Below, piece after piece: positions 8,653 to 16,569 of a stretch of 64,000 bases of DNA (its first letter is position 1; each line of letters begins with the position of its first letter). The position numbers and the translations under genes are program-made. Where the stretch lies: assembly GCA_017407125.1 (NCBI GenBank), contig JAFQXE010000045.1, forward strand, positions 186,001 through 250,000, given 5' to 3'. Origin of the DNA: Thermoguttaceae bacterium (GTDB lineage: Bacteria; Planctomycetota; Planctomycetia; Pirellulales; Thermoguttaceae). Below the pieces are notes generated by a model that made no database searches, had not been told where the DNA came from, and saw only the letters and a list, made by a program, of their open reading frames with translations.

Positions 8653-9423
8653 CTACCTCCTTGCATCCTTTAACCTAAGTTTGGCAATAGCAACGTAGTT
8701 CTCATTCAGCTCCATCCCTATAAAATGTCGCTTCGTTTCTGCGCATGCTACCGCAGTTGTCCCACTTCCCATAAAGGGGTCTAACACTATATCCCCTTCA
8801 TTTGTCCACGATAAAATATGGTCTCGCGCTAGGGCAATTGGGAACTGAGCGGGGTGGCTCGTTCTCTCCCGTTTATCAAAGAACGGGCTGACGTTCCAAA
8901 TATTGTAGCGCTTCCCAAACTCTTTTACTCGCTTGCGCACTTGGCGCACAGTCGTTCCATCTGCTTTTCTAAAGCTCCCACAAGTTCTATCTCCACAGCT
9001 CTTGTTTCGTCTGTCGCAAAGCAGATTTGTCGTTTTCGGCTTACCCTTGCTGAAGACAAACATATAGTCAAAGGAAGGTATGTATCGTGTCTTGCTGTTT
9101 CTGAAACCTCCGTTTTGCTTATTCCAAATCATTGTGTCGTGCAAATTGAAACCTACCTCTTTTGCGTATAACGCCTGCTTGAACGACGTGCCGGTTTCGC
9201 TTCCGTTGTCAGATGCGTCGTTGACAATCCAAACAACCACGCCCCCGTCTTTCGTTATGCGGTACAGTTGACGCAGGGCGTTTTGCCATTGCTCTTCGCC
9301 CCATTGCACTTTTCCCTCATACGTTCTCAAGTCGTCGTATGGCGGGCTTGTGATTGTTGCGTCTATACTGTTGTCGGAAATTGTCTGCATAAGTTCCAGA
9401 CAATCCCCACACATCAATTTCAT
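8653..9423 (-). CDS. DNA methyltransferase (SPPY class, probably N4-cytosine)
   Basis: 256 residues. The catalytic motif is TSPPYDD at residues 25-31; SPPY is typical of N4-cytosine (and some N6-adenine) amino-methyltransferases. Near the C-terminus is DPFMGSGTT, the SAM-binding motif, giving a beta-class order (catalytic motif before SAM motif). It shares 4 bp with the upstream peptidase gene, within the late operon. A stand-alone phage methylase of this kind usually protects virion DNA from host restriction. Its target sequence cannot be read from the gene. Confidence 0.85.
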   Translation of the reverse strand: MKLMCGDCLELMQTISDNSIDATITSPPYDDLRTYEGKVQWGEEQWQNALRQLYRITKDGGVVVWIVNDASDNGSETGTSFKQALYAKEVGFNLHDTMIWNKQNGGFRNSKTRYIPSFDYMFVFSKGKPKTTNLLCDRRNKSCGDRTCGSFRKADGTTVRQVRKRVKEFGKRYNIWNVSPFFDKRERTSHPAQFPIALARDHILSWTNEGDIVLDPFMGSGTTAVACAETKRHFIGMELNENYVAIAKLRLKDARR

Positions 9424-10430
9424 TCACGACCTCCATGCGGGTTCAGGTTAGTATCCTGTTCGTTGACCGGACGCTCCGTATATGTCAAAGGCATGATGTC
9501 GGAGAACCGCCCGGACAGGTATCGAACCAAACCTGACTTTGTGATGTACGCCCCAAAGCCCGGTATGTCGGTATTGGAACGATAAATCAGTCCATGACTG
9601 TTGACGATGTAAACATACTCGGTTTCGCCGACCTTGCGGTAGTCGATAGCCGACGTACAATGTCCGCCTCCCCAACCGCCGCCGACGTCGGTAATCGTCA
9701 TACCGTTGGAGTCTTGACGCGTGCCGTCCCGCAATGCAATATCGTTTCCGATAACAACCGGGTGTCCGGCGCGCAAGGACAGGATGATAATCTCTGCCAA
9801 TTCCTCTGCTCTACGATCCCCAACGTAGCAGAAACCTGTCTGGTTCTTTTCGGCTGTTGTTTGGGCGTTGATAATCGCAGTCGTAAAAGACGTGCCACCG
9901 TTGTATTCTCCGACCTCCGAAACGGGGAAGTTGCCAATCTCGCACGCCGCTTTTGCAATTGAGTAAATTGTACGCCCGTTGTCGGCGAAGCGACGCCCAG
10001 AAACCGGCGAATCACCGGAGCTAAACGCATAGATTCCCGTTGGGTTGTACGCCTCCACACGCCGCTCAGCGCCAAACCAGTATTGGTTCAGCGCCATTAC
10101 CTCCGCCGCACGGGTTGTACCCCACGCTGCGCAGTCGTTGCGCTGTTGGGTTGTCCCGCACAGTTGCGTGAACGTTTTACCACTACCGTTTTCGCAAATC
10201 TTCCACGGCTCTGGGAATTGGTTGATGTTCCGGAGGGCGTCTCTCGTTGCGGCTTCTTCTTTCAGCCAGTCAGTCCAGTCTTTCGACCACTCGATAATCC
10301 GGGGAGTATCATTGACGTTCCACGGAGCAATCAAGGATTCGATTACTTCCTCGTCCGATTTCAGACCGGCGGCTCTCGCCATTGCAGCCTGCTCATAGGA
10401 CGGTATGCAACCAAGTAAGCGTTCACTCAT
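9420..10430 (-). CDS. Papain-like (C1-fold) cysteine peptidase, lysis or virion enzyme candidate
   Basis: 336 residues. The expected papain-fold signatures are present in order: QRNDCAAW with Cys100 as nucleophile and the preceding Gln, GGGHCTSAIDY with His257, and VYIVNSHG with Asn277. Known members of this fold in phages include peptidases that cut structural proteins or peptidoglycan cross-links. It lacks a signal peptide and a recognisable cell-wall-binding domain. It sits between a secreted protein and the DNA methylase, near the holin candidate, so an endolysin role is possible but not shown. Confidence 0.6.
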   Translation of the reverse strand: MSERLLGCIPSYEQAAMARAAGLKSDEEVIESLIAPWNVNDTPRIIEWSKDWTDWLKEEAATRDALRNINQFPEPWKICENGSGKTFTQLCGTTQQRNDCAAWGTTRAAEVMALNQYWFGAERRVEAYNPTGIYAFSSGDSPVSGRRFADNGRTIYSIAKAACEIGNFPVSEVGEYNGGTSFTTAIINAQTTAEKNQTGFCYVGDRRAEELAEIIILSLRAGHPVVIGNDIALRDGTRQDSNGMTITDVGGGWGGGHCTSAIDYRKVGETEYVYIVNSHGLIYRSNTDIPGFGAYITKSGLVRYLSGRFSDIMPLTYTERPVNEQDTNLNPHGGRE

Positions 10431-10436
10431 GATTAT

Positions 10437-11297
10437 TTACCTCCAAAAAAATCCTCCACGTTGTATGACCTGTCCCGGCTGATTGGGACATTGACCGTTC
10501 GGACAGTTGTTCGTCGGTTTCGGCGTTTCCGCCGATTTTTCTTCGGCGGATTTTCCCGACTCGGTCGGCTCGTCGGCGCCGACACGCGCCACCGCATTGG
10601 CTTTGAGGGCTTCGGCAATTACGGCGTAGTCCCGCTTTATGGTTTCCAGACTGGTATTGTCGATACACGCCGAGAGTTCTTCAATCCACCCGCCCATCGT
10701 CTTTATGGCTTGCGGGTCAACTTCGGCAGCATTAGCAATCCAGATAGACCTGAATGTTTCACGCGCCGCAACGACAGTCGTTACCGTTCCCCGGTCAATA
10801 CCGCTTTTAACCGATGCAAAGGTTGCAGCTAACGCTTGAACGTTCTTTGCCGGGTAGACCGTCGCCTTTTCCAGTGCCAGTTCCAACGGGGTCTTTTCTG
10901 GCTCCGGTGGCGGAGTCGGTTTTGGCGGGTCGGGCGTCGGGGTAGGGTCGATAGGATCGGGCGTCGGCATTGGCAGTCCGTTGTACAAAACGTGCTGGCT
11001 CAATACCACTTTTCCTTCTTCAATGGTCGCTGCGATAATTGTAACCTCGCCTTTGACCGGGCTGGCAAACACACACGTCATACCTCCGTCGGCAACGTAT
11101 ATCGCCGTCTGGTATTGCACGGGGTATACCGTCCATGTGGCTTCCGTGTCGCTGTGGGCGACCGCCAACTGTCCGGCGTCGATGCACTTGGGGGCAGTGA
11201 TCGCGGCTTGCGCCAACGCCGATACGAGCGCCATGTAAATCGCTGTCGCAATCGCAACGAACAACACTCGTCTTAACAAGTCTTTACTGATGCGCAT
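10437..11297 (-). CDS. Secreted/periplasmic hypothetical protein with Pro-rich linker
   Basis: 286 residues. The N-terminus is a good signal peptide (charged RISKDLLRR, then VLFVAIATAIYMALVSALAQA with an AQA-type cleavage site near residue 32). A small beta-like domain follows, then a proline-threonine linker (residues ~112-134, PTPDP repeats) and a helical C-terminal domain. The start at 11297 has a CAGGAG site upstream. It lies in the lysis neighbourhood and might act in the periplasm, for example as a spanin-like or envelope factor, but no family is recognised. Confidence 0.6.
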   Translation of the reverse strand: MRISKDLLRRVLFVAIATAIYMALVSALAQAAITAPKCIDAGQLAVAHSDTEATWTVYPVQYQTAIYVADGGMTCVFASPVKGEVTIIAATIEEGKVVLSQHVLYNGLPMPTPDPIDPTPTPDPPKPTPPPEPEKTPLELALEKATVYPAKNVQALAATFASVKSGIDRGTVTTVVAARETFRSIWIANAAEVDPQAIKTMGGWIEELSACIDNTSLETIKRDYAVIAEALKANAVARVGADEPTESGKSAEEKSAETPKPTNNCPNGQCPNQPGQVIQRGGFFWR

Positions 11298-11346
11298 GAT
11301 CTACTCCTGTTCTTTGCTAAACTACCAACAATGCACTCATGTGATG

Positions 11347-11940
11347 TTAGTTTTCAAAAGTTCCAAACCATAATTTATAATTGTCACTTCCGGGCTGTAT
11401 GACTTTAACAATTTCTAACGCTTTGTCGCAGTAATTAGCAAACTTTCCTGAAAGTTGCTTAAACTGTCTTACATCACTCGGCGAAATGTGAGTAATCGCC
11501 ATCCACTGGTCTTCGACACTCTTTGGAGCAGTTGCGATTTTTTTAAGAACTCTGCCTGAAATATGAAAGCTTGATGTAACTGCTCCAAAACCCGTTCTTG
11601 GGGCTTTATAATATTGTTCTAATGAACTTGGAGCAGGGTTTCCTGTTTTCGCAACAGTTCTCAGTATTTTTATGACTTCCGAACCATTTTTAATGCCAAA
11701 ATCAATTGCTTTCGGCATAACGACAAATGATTCCCAGTCCCAGCCGCCCTGTATATAGGTTGTATTTCCATAGAAGTCAAACTGACGGTCGACGATTCTA
11801 TACCACGTATTATAAACAGGTTTTATCTGGTTACAAACGTTATAAAAGTCTTCCCAATACGGCAGGTATTTTTTCGCATTTGCCTGATATTCATTCTCGA
11901 ACCTCACATCAAAGTTTGGTTTTTCCAATGGAACCAACAT
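11347..11940 (-). CDS. Hypothetical protein with PLEKPNF leader (paralogue set)
   Basis: 197 residues from the ATG at 11940, which has GAGGAG upstream; a longer frame upstream is not supported. It opens MLVPLEKPNFDVRF, the short N-terminal signature shared with the products ending at 12479 and 13213. The rest is a helical domain with many aromatic residues and no family I recognise. Being part of a run of small genes between portal and lysis genes, it may be a virion-associated protein. Confidence 0.6.
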   Translation of the reverse strand: MLVPLEKPNFDVRFENEYQANAKKYLPYWEDFYNVCNQIKPVYNTWYRIVDRQFDFYGNTTYIQGGWDWESFVVMPKAIDFGIKNGSEVIKILRTVAKTGNPAPSSLEQYYKAPRTGFGAVTSSFHISGRVLKKIATAPKSVEDQWMAITHISPSDVRQFKQLSGKFANYCDKALEIVKVIQPGSDNYKLWFGTFEN

Positions 11941-12044
11941 AATCGATCTCCTCTCTCGCAACTGCAATTCCCAGCAGAATCGTGCGAGCGCTGTTGTCTG
12001 CTGGACTTTGCACTGTCTGTCCTGTCTATCCTTTCGACGCAATA

Positions 12045-12461
12045 TTATTTCTGGCTCTTCCACCAATCGTACAGAATCGGAATGATGATTTCCAGCAGTT
12101 CAATGATTTGCAACATCGACGGCATGGCGCAGGTGACCTGTTCACCGTCCGAAACGAAGTCCAGATTGTCAGCCAGATCTTTCAGTGTCGCTTCCGGGGC
12201 GGCTTTGCAAATCGACAGGTTGAACATGGCGTCGGCATACTTCCACGTCCAATCGAACATCTTTTTCAGGTTGTCGTCGGCGATCATACGCTCGACAATC
12301 GTGTATGCCCAATCGTCCACGCCAGTTTCGGTTGTCTGCACCTGTTCCTGCAACAGCGCGAGGAAACGGTCACGTGCGCCCTGTACGTTTTCAAACGTAA
12401 AGGTCTTCTGAGCAAATTCTTGAACTGCGCTCAGCAACAGTTTCTGAAGTAATGATTTCAT
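12045..12461 (-). CDS. Hypothetical helical protein with hydrophobic C-terminus
   Basis: 138 residues, start at 12461 with AAGGAG upstream. Mostly helical; the C-terminus IIELLEIIIPILYDWWKSQK is strongly hydrophobic and could be membrane-associated or an amphipathic helix. It does not carry the PLEKP leader of its neighbours. No family is recognised; a lysis accessory or virion role is possible from context only. Confidence 0.55.
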   Translation of the reverse strand: MKSLLQKLLLSAVQEFAQKTFTFENVQGARDRFLALLQEQVQTTETGVDDWAYTIVERMIADDNLKKMFDWTWKYADAMFNLSICKAAPEATLKDLADNLDFVSDGEQVTCAMPSMLQIIELLEIIIPILYDWWKSQK

Positions 12462-12478
12462 TTTTTTCTCCTTGTTAG

Positions 12479-12838
12479 TTATTTTTCCTCGATAGGATAT
12501 TTTGGGGCATACGTTGCCACAAGAAACACGAGGTCATGATTGCGATTGAAATAACAACGCATAAATTTAAATTGCTCGTACCCGTGAGCATTTAACTCCC
12601 TTTCCTGTCCGTATTTGTCGATGTAATAAGTATGAACTTCAACTTGGACGTGTCTATGATTAAATATGTCTGTTTCAAAGTTATGTCTACGAAGCCATTC
12701 TTCTCCAAATCTTCTCCATTCTCTTTCAGTCATATTGCGGTTCGACATTCGGAGTTGTCTATCAAGACCATTAGCGTTAAAGTCCACATTTGTCCCGAAG
12801 CGCAAGCTAAAGTCCGGCTTTTCTAACGGAAATAGCAT
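12479..12838 (-). CDS. Hypothetical protein with PLEKPDF leader (paralogue set)
   Basis: 119 residues, start at 12838 with AAAGGAGG upstream. It begins MLFPLEKPDFSLRFG, matching the leader at 11940 and 13740. The following domain is highly charged and aromatic (NMTEREWRRFGEEWLRRHNF) and unrelated in sequence to the other members, so only the leader is shared. This suggests the leader is a targeting or interaction tag. Confidence 0.6.
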   Translation of the reverse strand: MLFPLEKPDFSLRFGTNVDFNANGLDRQLRMSNRNMTEREWRRFGEEWLRRHNFETDIFNHRHVQVEVHTYYIDKYGQERELNAHGYEQFKFMRCYFNRNHDLVFLVATYAPKYPIEEK

Positions 12839-12849
12839 CTTTTCCTCCT

Positions 12850-13200
12850 TTATTCCAAATATTTGATGTTATCGCTATCGCTTTCCAAATATCTCACAAG
12901 CTGAATCAGCGCAGACCGCCAACCGTTGCAGTTGATTTTCTCGTTGCACAAGAAGTTATACGCTCTTTCGTCGTCACTCTTGTAGGCGTCCTTTTGACCT
13001 GCATCCGCAACCTTTTCTGCTCTTTCCGCCAGTCGTGCCATTTCCATTGCGCCTCGAACAACTCTTTGAATGTCCGATAACAATACTTGTCGTTTCTGCA
13101 AAAGCTGTTTTTTCATCGTTTCATACTCCGCCTGCGAATTGCTTGCAAACCGCACATCTTTGTTAAAATACCGTTTCGCGCTGTTCAGGTCAAACAACAT
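12850..13200 (-). CDS. Hypothetical helical protein with divergent leader
   Basis: 116 residues, start at 13200 with AGGAGG upstream. Its N-terminus (MLFDLNSAKRYFNKDVRF) ends in the same VRF element as the PLEKP leaders but is otherwise divergent. The rest is a long helical, probably coiled-coil, stretch (YETMKKQLLQKRQVLLSDIQ). It belongs to the same run of small genes after the portal. Function unknown. Confidence 0.55.
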   Translation of the reverse strand: MLFDLNSAKRYFNKDVRFASNSQAEYETMKKQLLQKRQVLLSDIQRVVRGAMEMARLAERAEKVADAGQKDAYKSDDERAYNFLCNEKINCNGWRSALIQLVRYLESDSDNIKYLE

Positions 13201-13212
13201 GGTTACCTCCTG

Positions 13213-13740
13213 TTATTGATTGCATACGGCTTCGTACTCTTTAACCAGTTTTGTCCGTTGGTCGTTATACGCACGTACAACCTTATCAGACAAGCTACGG
13301 CATTCTTGCATGAGTTTATACATGAAAGCCGTTGGTCTTTTCACTTTTCTCAGGAAACTTTCTATTGCATCAAAGACATCTAATATGCTCTCAAGTGCAT
13401 ACTCTGTCTCATTGAGATACATTCTAAAGTCGCCTTTCAGACGGGAAACATTATCGCCTTTGCTTGTCCGAATTGCTCCGATAATCTTCTCCGCCCGGTT
13501 AAAATTGTCTATCAGACTCTTATGGCTAGTATCAAAGCGTAGCCTCTTGAGTGTGAACATCAGTTCAGACACGTCCCTCCACGGTTCGTTGTCGATTTTC
13601 GAGTCCGGGAGATTGTATACACGATCGTTTTCCTTTTGCAGATTTTCAATCATGTTCTTCAGGATGTCGTATGTTCGATTGATGTCAGGCAAGCCACCGA
13701 AACGAATACCGAAATTTGGTTTCTCTAATGGCATGAGCAT
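13213..13740 (-). CDS. Hypothetical helical protein with PLEKPNF leader (paralogue set)
   Basis: 175 residues, start at 13740 with GGAGG upstream. It opens MLMPLEKPNFGIRFG, the best form of the shared leader, followed by a mostly helical domain rich in K, R, N and D (ILKNMIENLQKENDRVY). The domain differs from those of its siblings. The start overlaps the end of the NrdD-tail minigene, so the two are translationally coupled. Confidence 0.6.
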   Translation of the reverse strand: MLMPLEKPNFGIRFGGLPDINRTYDILKNMIENLQKENDRVYNLPDSKIDNEPWRDVSELMFTLKRLRFDTSHKSLIDNFNRAEKIIGAIRTSKGDNVSRLKGDFRMYLNETEYALESILDVFDAIESFLRKVKRPTAFMYKLMQECRSLSDKVVRAYNDQRTKLVKEYEAVCNQ

Positions 13741-13907
13741 GTTTTGTTTCCTCCTACATTAAACGTTTTCCTATCTTTGAATTCCTCCACTTTGCCCCTG
13801 TTCCAGTTCGCCACCGGTCTGAAGTAACCACAGACCCGGCTGTAAACTTCGCAATCGGCGCCACACGTATTTTCTGTTTCGTTTGTATGGATTCTAACGT
13901 CTGTCAT
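13725..13907 (-). CDS. Stand-alone glycyl-radical C-terminal domain of anaerobic ribonucleotide reductase (NrdD-like)
   Basis: 60 residues, start at 13907 with AAAGGAGA upstream. Residues 20-46 (EVYSRVCGYFRPVANWNRGK, then EEFKDR) match the C-terminal end of class III ribonucleotide reductases. RVCGY holds the glycine (Gly27) that carries the radical in NrdD. Cysteines at 15, 19, 26, 57 and 59 could form a metal site, as the NrdD tail has a zinc site. No catalytic NrdD body or NrdG activase is present. By analogy with GrcA/YfiD for pyruvate formate-lyase, it may replace an oxygen-damaged NrdD tail; that role is inference. The family match itself is strong. Confidence 0.8.
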   Translation of the reverse strand: MTDVRIHTNETENTCGADCEVYSRVCGYFRPVANWNRGKVEEFKDRKTFNVGGNKTCSCH

Positions 13908-13955
13908 GGATTCTCCTTTCGATTTAATACTCCGCCGTTACTTTCTAAAATCCGA

Positions 13956-14612
13956 TTAGTATTTGTCCGTGTTCTGTCTGACCTTGTCTAAATCTTTCCA
14001 CGTTTTAAAAGACAGGTCGTATGCCGCAACAAGGTTTTCCATAATTTTGTCTAACTTCGCAATAAGCTCTTTTGTGTATGGATTTGCTGCTTTGCGTCTT
14101 TGAAAAGCCTTCGCATTTTGAATTGCAACATCGTAAAGTTTTCGCACTTTAATTGATTCTGTTTCCGCAAAGCCTAGTGCTTGAGCTACTTTTTCAAGTT
14201 CGGGTTCGTTGCCGAATCTCACACCTCTGTAATGTTTCATGCTGTAGCGGATTCCGAAGCTTCTGCCGTTCATATATGCTGTCAGTGCTTCGTATGCGTC
14301 ATGCAGACATTTCGGATCACTTCCGAGGTATGCTGTTTTTGCATTCCTTTGCCATGCGTCCAAAGTCGGAGCGACCTGTGATAAGTAATGGCATACCTTC
14401 AGCATCTTGGCTGTCGGTTCTCCACGCCGTTTAGCTTCCTCCACCATCCGATACAGATCTCTTGGCATCGGCTCAAACCGGACTTGCCCGCCGGTCTGAA
14501 GACAACGCTTATATAAGTCCCGGTATGATTTAAATACCCGTTGGGCTTTTTCCACAAACTCTTCGTAGCCAAACCGAACGTTGCGGGAGTATGCTTTTCT
14601 AAGTTTTGACAT
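13956..14612 (-). CDS. Hypothetical helical protein with NVRFGYEE leader
   Basis: 218 residues, start at 14612 with a GAAAGGA site. The N-terminus (SKLRKAYSRNVRFGYEEF) shares the VRFG element of the leader set. A duplicate of this element occurs inside the protein (YRGVRFGNEPELEKVAQ, about residue 128), so the protein looks like two tandem units, each starting with VRFG followed by a helical domain. No family recognised; likely a virion-linked accessory protein. Confidence 0.6.
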   Translation of the reverse strand: MSKLRKAYSRNVRFGYEEFVEKAQRVFKSYRDLYKRCLQTGGQVRFEPMPRDLYRMVEEAKRRGEPTAKMLKVCHYLSQVAPTLDAWQRNAKTAYLGSDPKCLHDAYEALTAYMNGRSFGIRYSMKHYRGVRFGNEPELEKVAQALGFAETESIKVRKLYDVAIQNAKAFQRRKAANPYTKELIAKLDKIMENLVAAYDLSFKTWKDLDKVRQNTDKY

Positions 14613-14728
14613 GCTCTTTTCCTTTCACTTGTTGTTTGCACGTTGGGCTTACCCTGCCCTCCACGTTCCCATTCTCCTATAACCGTAGCGAGCGGGTGCG
14701 GCTTTGTGCGGGCAACGTCGGGGCTTGT

Positions 14729-15034
14729 TCACGCCCCTCTGCACCTTTTATTTGTTTTGGGAGTCAAACGATTACAACACTTTAACTCTTCCTTCATTCT
14801 CTCCATGCAGTTCTTTAACGTTTTATAGGCAACTGCCGCGCACGTTGGAACTTGTGCATTTCCCGTTGCCGACAGCCGTTTTCGGCGAAAGTCGCACTCT
14901 TCGATTATCCGGGGTATGCCCCGTTCTTCGACGTCCCACAACTGACCGGCAGCAATCGAGTCCAGCCAATCGGGAATCCCATCAACCACTCGACCCAGTC
15001 GGGATTTTTGATTCCGCGTCCTTCTTACACTCAC
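14729..15034 (-). pseudogene. C-terminal remnant of a C5-cytosine DNA methyltransferase
   Basis: An open frame of 101 residues that aligns by eye only with the C-terminal end of phage C5-cytosine methyltransferases: RLGRVVDGIPDWLD, then RRKRLSATGNAQVP, which corresponds to motif X. The catalytic Cys (PC motif), the ENV motif and the N-terminal SAM-binding motif are all absent. The best start is a GTG at 15034 with no ribosome binding site. I interpret it as the stub left after deletion of the N-terminal part, just after the portal gene. A functional small protein or split-enzyme half is a less likely alternative. Confidence 0.6.
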
Positions 15035-15048
15035 AGTGGGCGTTGTGT

Positions 15049-16569
15049 TTAATAATTCCCATACTCATCGGATTCCGACGTTTGAGAATTATATTCAGGA
15101 CGCTCCTCGGCTGCATACGGATATTGACTCCCCGTCTGCTCTCCTAAGCCTTCGGAGCGTGCGCCGTCCCCGGCTCCTTGCACTTCGTCCTGAATTTTGT
15201 TCATCACGGCTTCTTGTTTTTCGTTCTTTGGTATGGCGAGTAGCTGTTGTAACTGTTCCGTGTCTACTCCGCTGGCAACCACGTGTCCGACGTCGGAATT
15301 GTTTAATAAGCTCGTGTACAGTTCTTTGATGAACGCCTTATCATCTCTTGTGATTTCCGCAGGGACGAGTTTGACACAATCGCGATACTTTTCCCCAAAA
15401 TTCAAAGCAAGCAACTGTCGTTTGGTTTGTGCGTCCATATCTCGCACGATTCCTCGATAACGCATTTCCATGCCAGCAACCGCAGCTTCAGAGTGAGCAA
15501 CCGCTTCGGCTTTTGTGCCAAATTCACCTTCGAGGATCATTCTCTCCGGCAACATCATGGCACGCACTTTCAGTGTGTCATAATATCGCAGGGTATCGGC
15601 ATAGGATGCCGACGTCGCTCCGCTGTCCGATATGCTCTCTACCACCCACGACTGTGTCAGTCCATTTTCCTGTTGCCAGCGATATAATTCCAGATCTTGT
15701 GGTATGGAAATAGCGCCGTTCGCTTCAAGATTCTTGAGAAGCTCTTGGGCGATTTCAGCGTTGTCTTTCTCTACGCCGTTGCAGTTCGTTGTACCAACAG
15801 GATATTTTATGACCCAATGAGCGCCACCGATTTTCCGCATATAGCCTACTGCCATTTCTTCTATCTCGTACCACCGTTTGCTGGGAAGTATGGCGTTATC
15901 GAGAATACTGTTTCCATACCAGTTCGATCCACGCTGATCGAAGTTGAACAGTTGGATTTTATTCTGATCGAGATAAACGCGCCGCCCGGTTATGAGATTG
16001 TCTTGCATAATTCCGGCGAAGTCGCCGGTGTACGGGTTCGCTCGTAACCACGTGATTTCATGCAAGAGTTGTTTTTGTTTTTTCAGCTCACATATTCCAG
16101 AATCTTTATTATATTCGTATACATTCTCGAAAGCTGACCAACCAAAATCGATACAGCCTTCCAGAGCTAGTTTCAGCCACGTGTCTTTTCTATCGAGAAT
16201 TTGCTCTTGTATGAGTTCTTCCGCGCCCTCCGGAGCGTCCGGCTCTACTTGCAAAGTTATCGGAACAAGAGTAATCGGGGCAACCATTAAGCACCGGGCA
16301 AGGGCAATCGTCGGGTCACGCAGAAGCTTCAAGTATGTGTAAGAATCCAGCTTCTGCTCTAATGGCATAATCAGACCGTCCATTGACGTCGGTCTTGCCA
16401 ACGTCTGGGCGCCAGTCTTTTCGTTTGCATCTTCCGGCAGAGGATGGTAGCCCTGTGGAAAATATTGCGGAAGTCCCTCATACCGCTCATTAAAAATGCG
16501 GTAGTTGACGGCTGCTACGCCTTTGCGTTTTTTCTCACCACTTGAGGGCTGTAATTGTTCGATTGCCAT
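15049..16569 (-). CDS. Phage portal protein (Mu gp29/DUF935-like)
   Basis: 506 residues, the usual portal length. It lies directly after the large terminase with a 35-bp overlap. Family-like elements include RDPTIALARCLMVAPI in the N-terminal third, a wing-like region with GCIDFGWSAFENVYE, and a long C-terminal helix region ending in an acidic, Gln/Ser-rich tail. Portals form the dodecameric ring through which the terminase pumps DNA. The C-terminal ~50 residues are probably disordered. Confidence 0.8.
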   Translation of the reverse strand: MAIEQLQPSSGEKKRKGVAAVNYRIFNERYEGLPQYFPQGYHPLPEDANEKTGAQTLARPTSMDGLIMPLEQKLDSYTYLKLLRDPTIALARCLMVAPITLVPITLQVEPDAPEGAEELIQEQILDRKDTWLKLALEGCIDFGWSAFENVYEYNKDSGICELKKQKQLLHEITWLRANPYTGDFAGIMQDNLITGRRVYLDQNKIQLFNFDQRGSNWYGNSILDNAILPSKRWYEIEEMAVGYMRKIGGAHWVIKYPVGTTNCNGVEKDNAEIAQELLKNLEANGAISIPQDLELYRWQQENGLTQSWVVESISDSGATSASYADTLRYYDTLKVRAMMLPERMILEGEFGTKAEAVAHSEAAVAGMEMRYRGIVRDMDAQTKRQLLALNFGEKYRDCVKLVPAEITRDDKAFIKELYTSLLNNSDVGHVVASGVDTEQLQQLLAIPKNEKQEAVMNKIQDEVQGAGDGARSEGLGEQTGSQYPYAAEERPEYNSQTSESDEYGNY

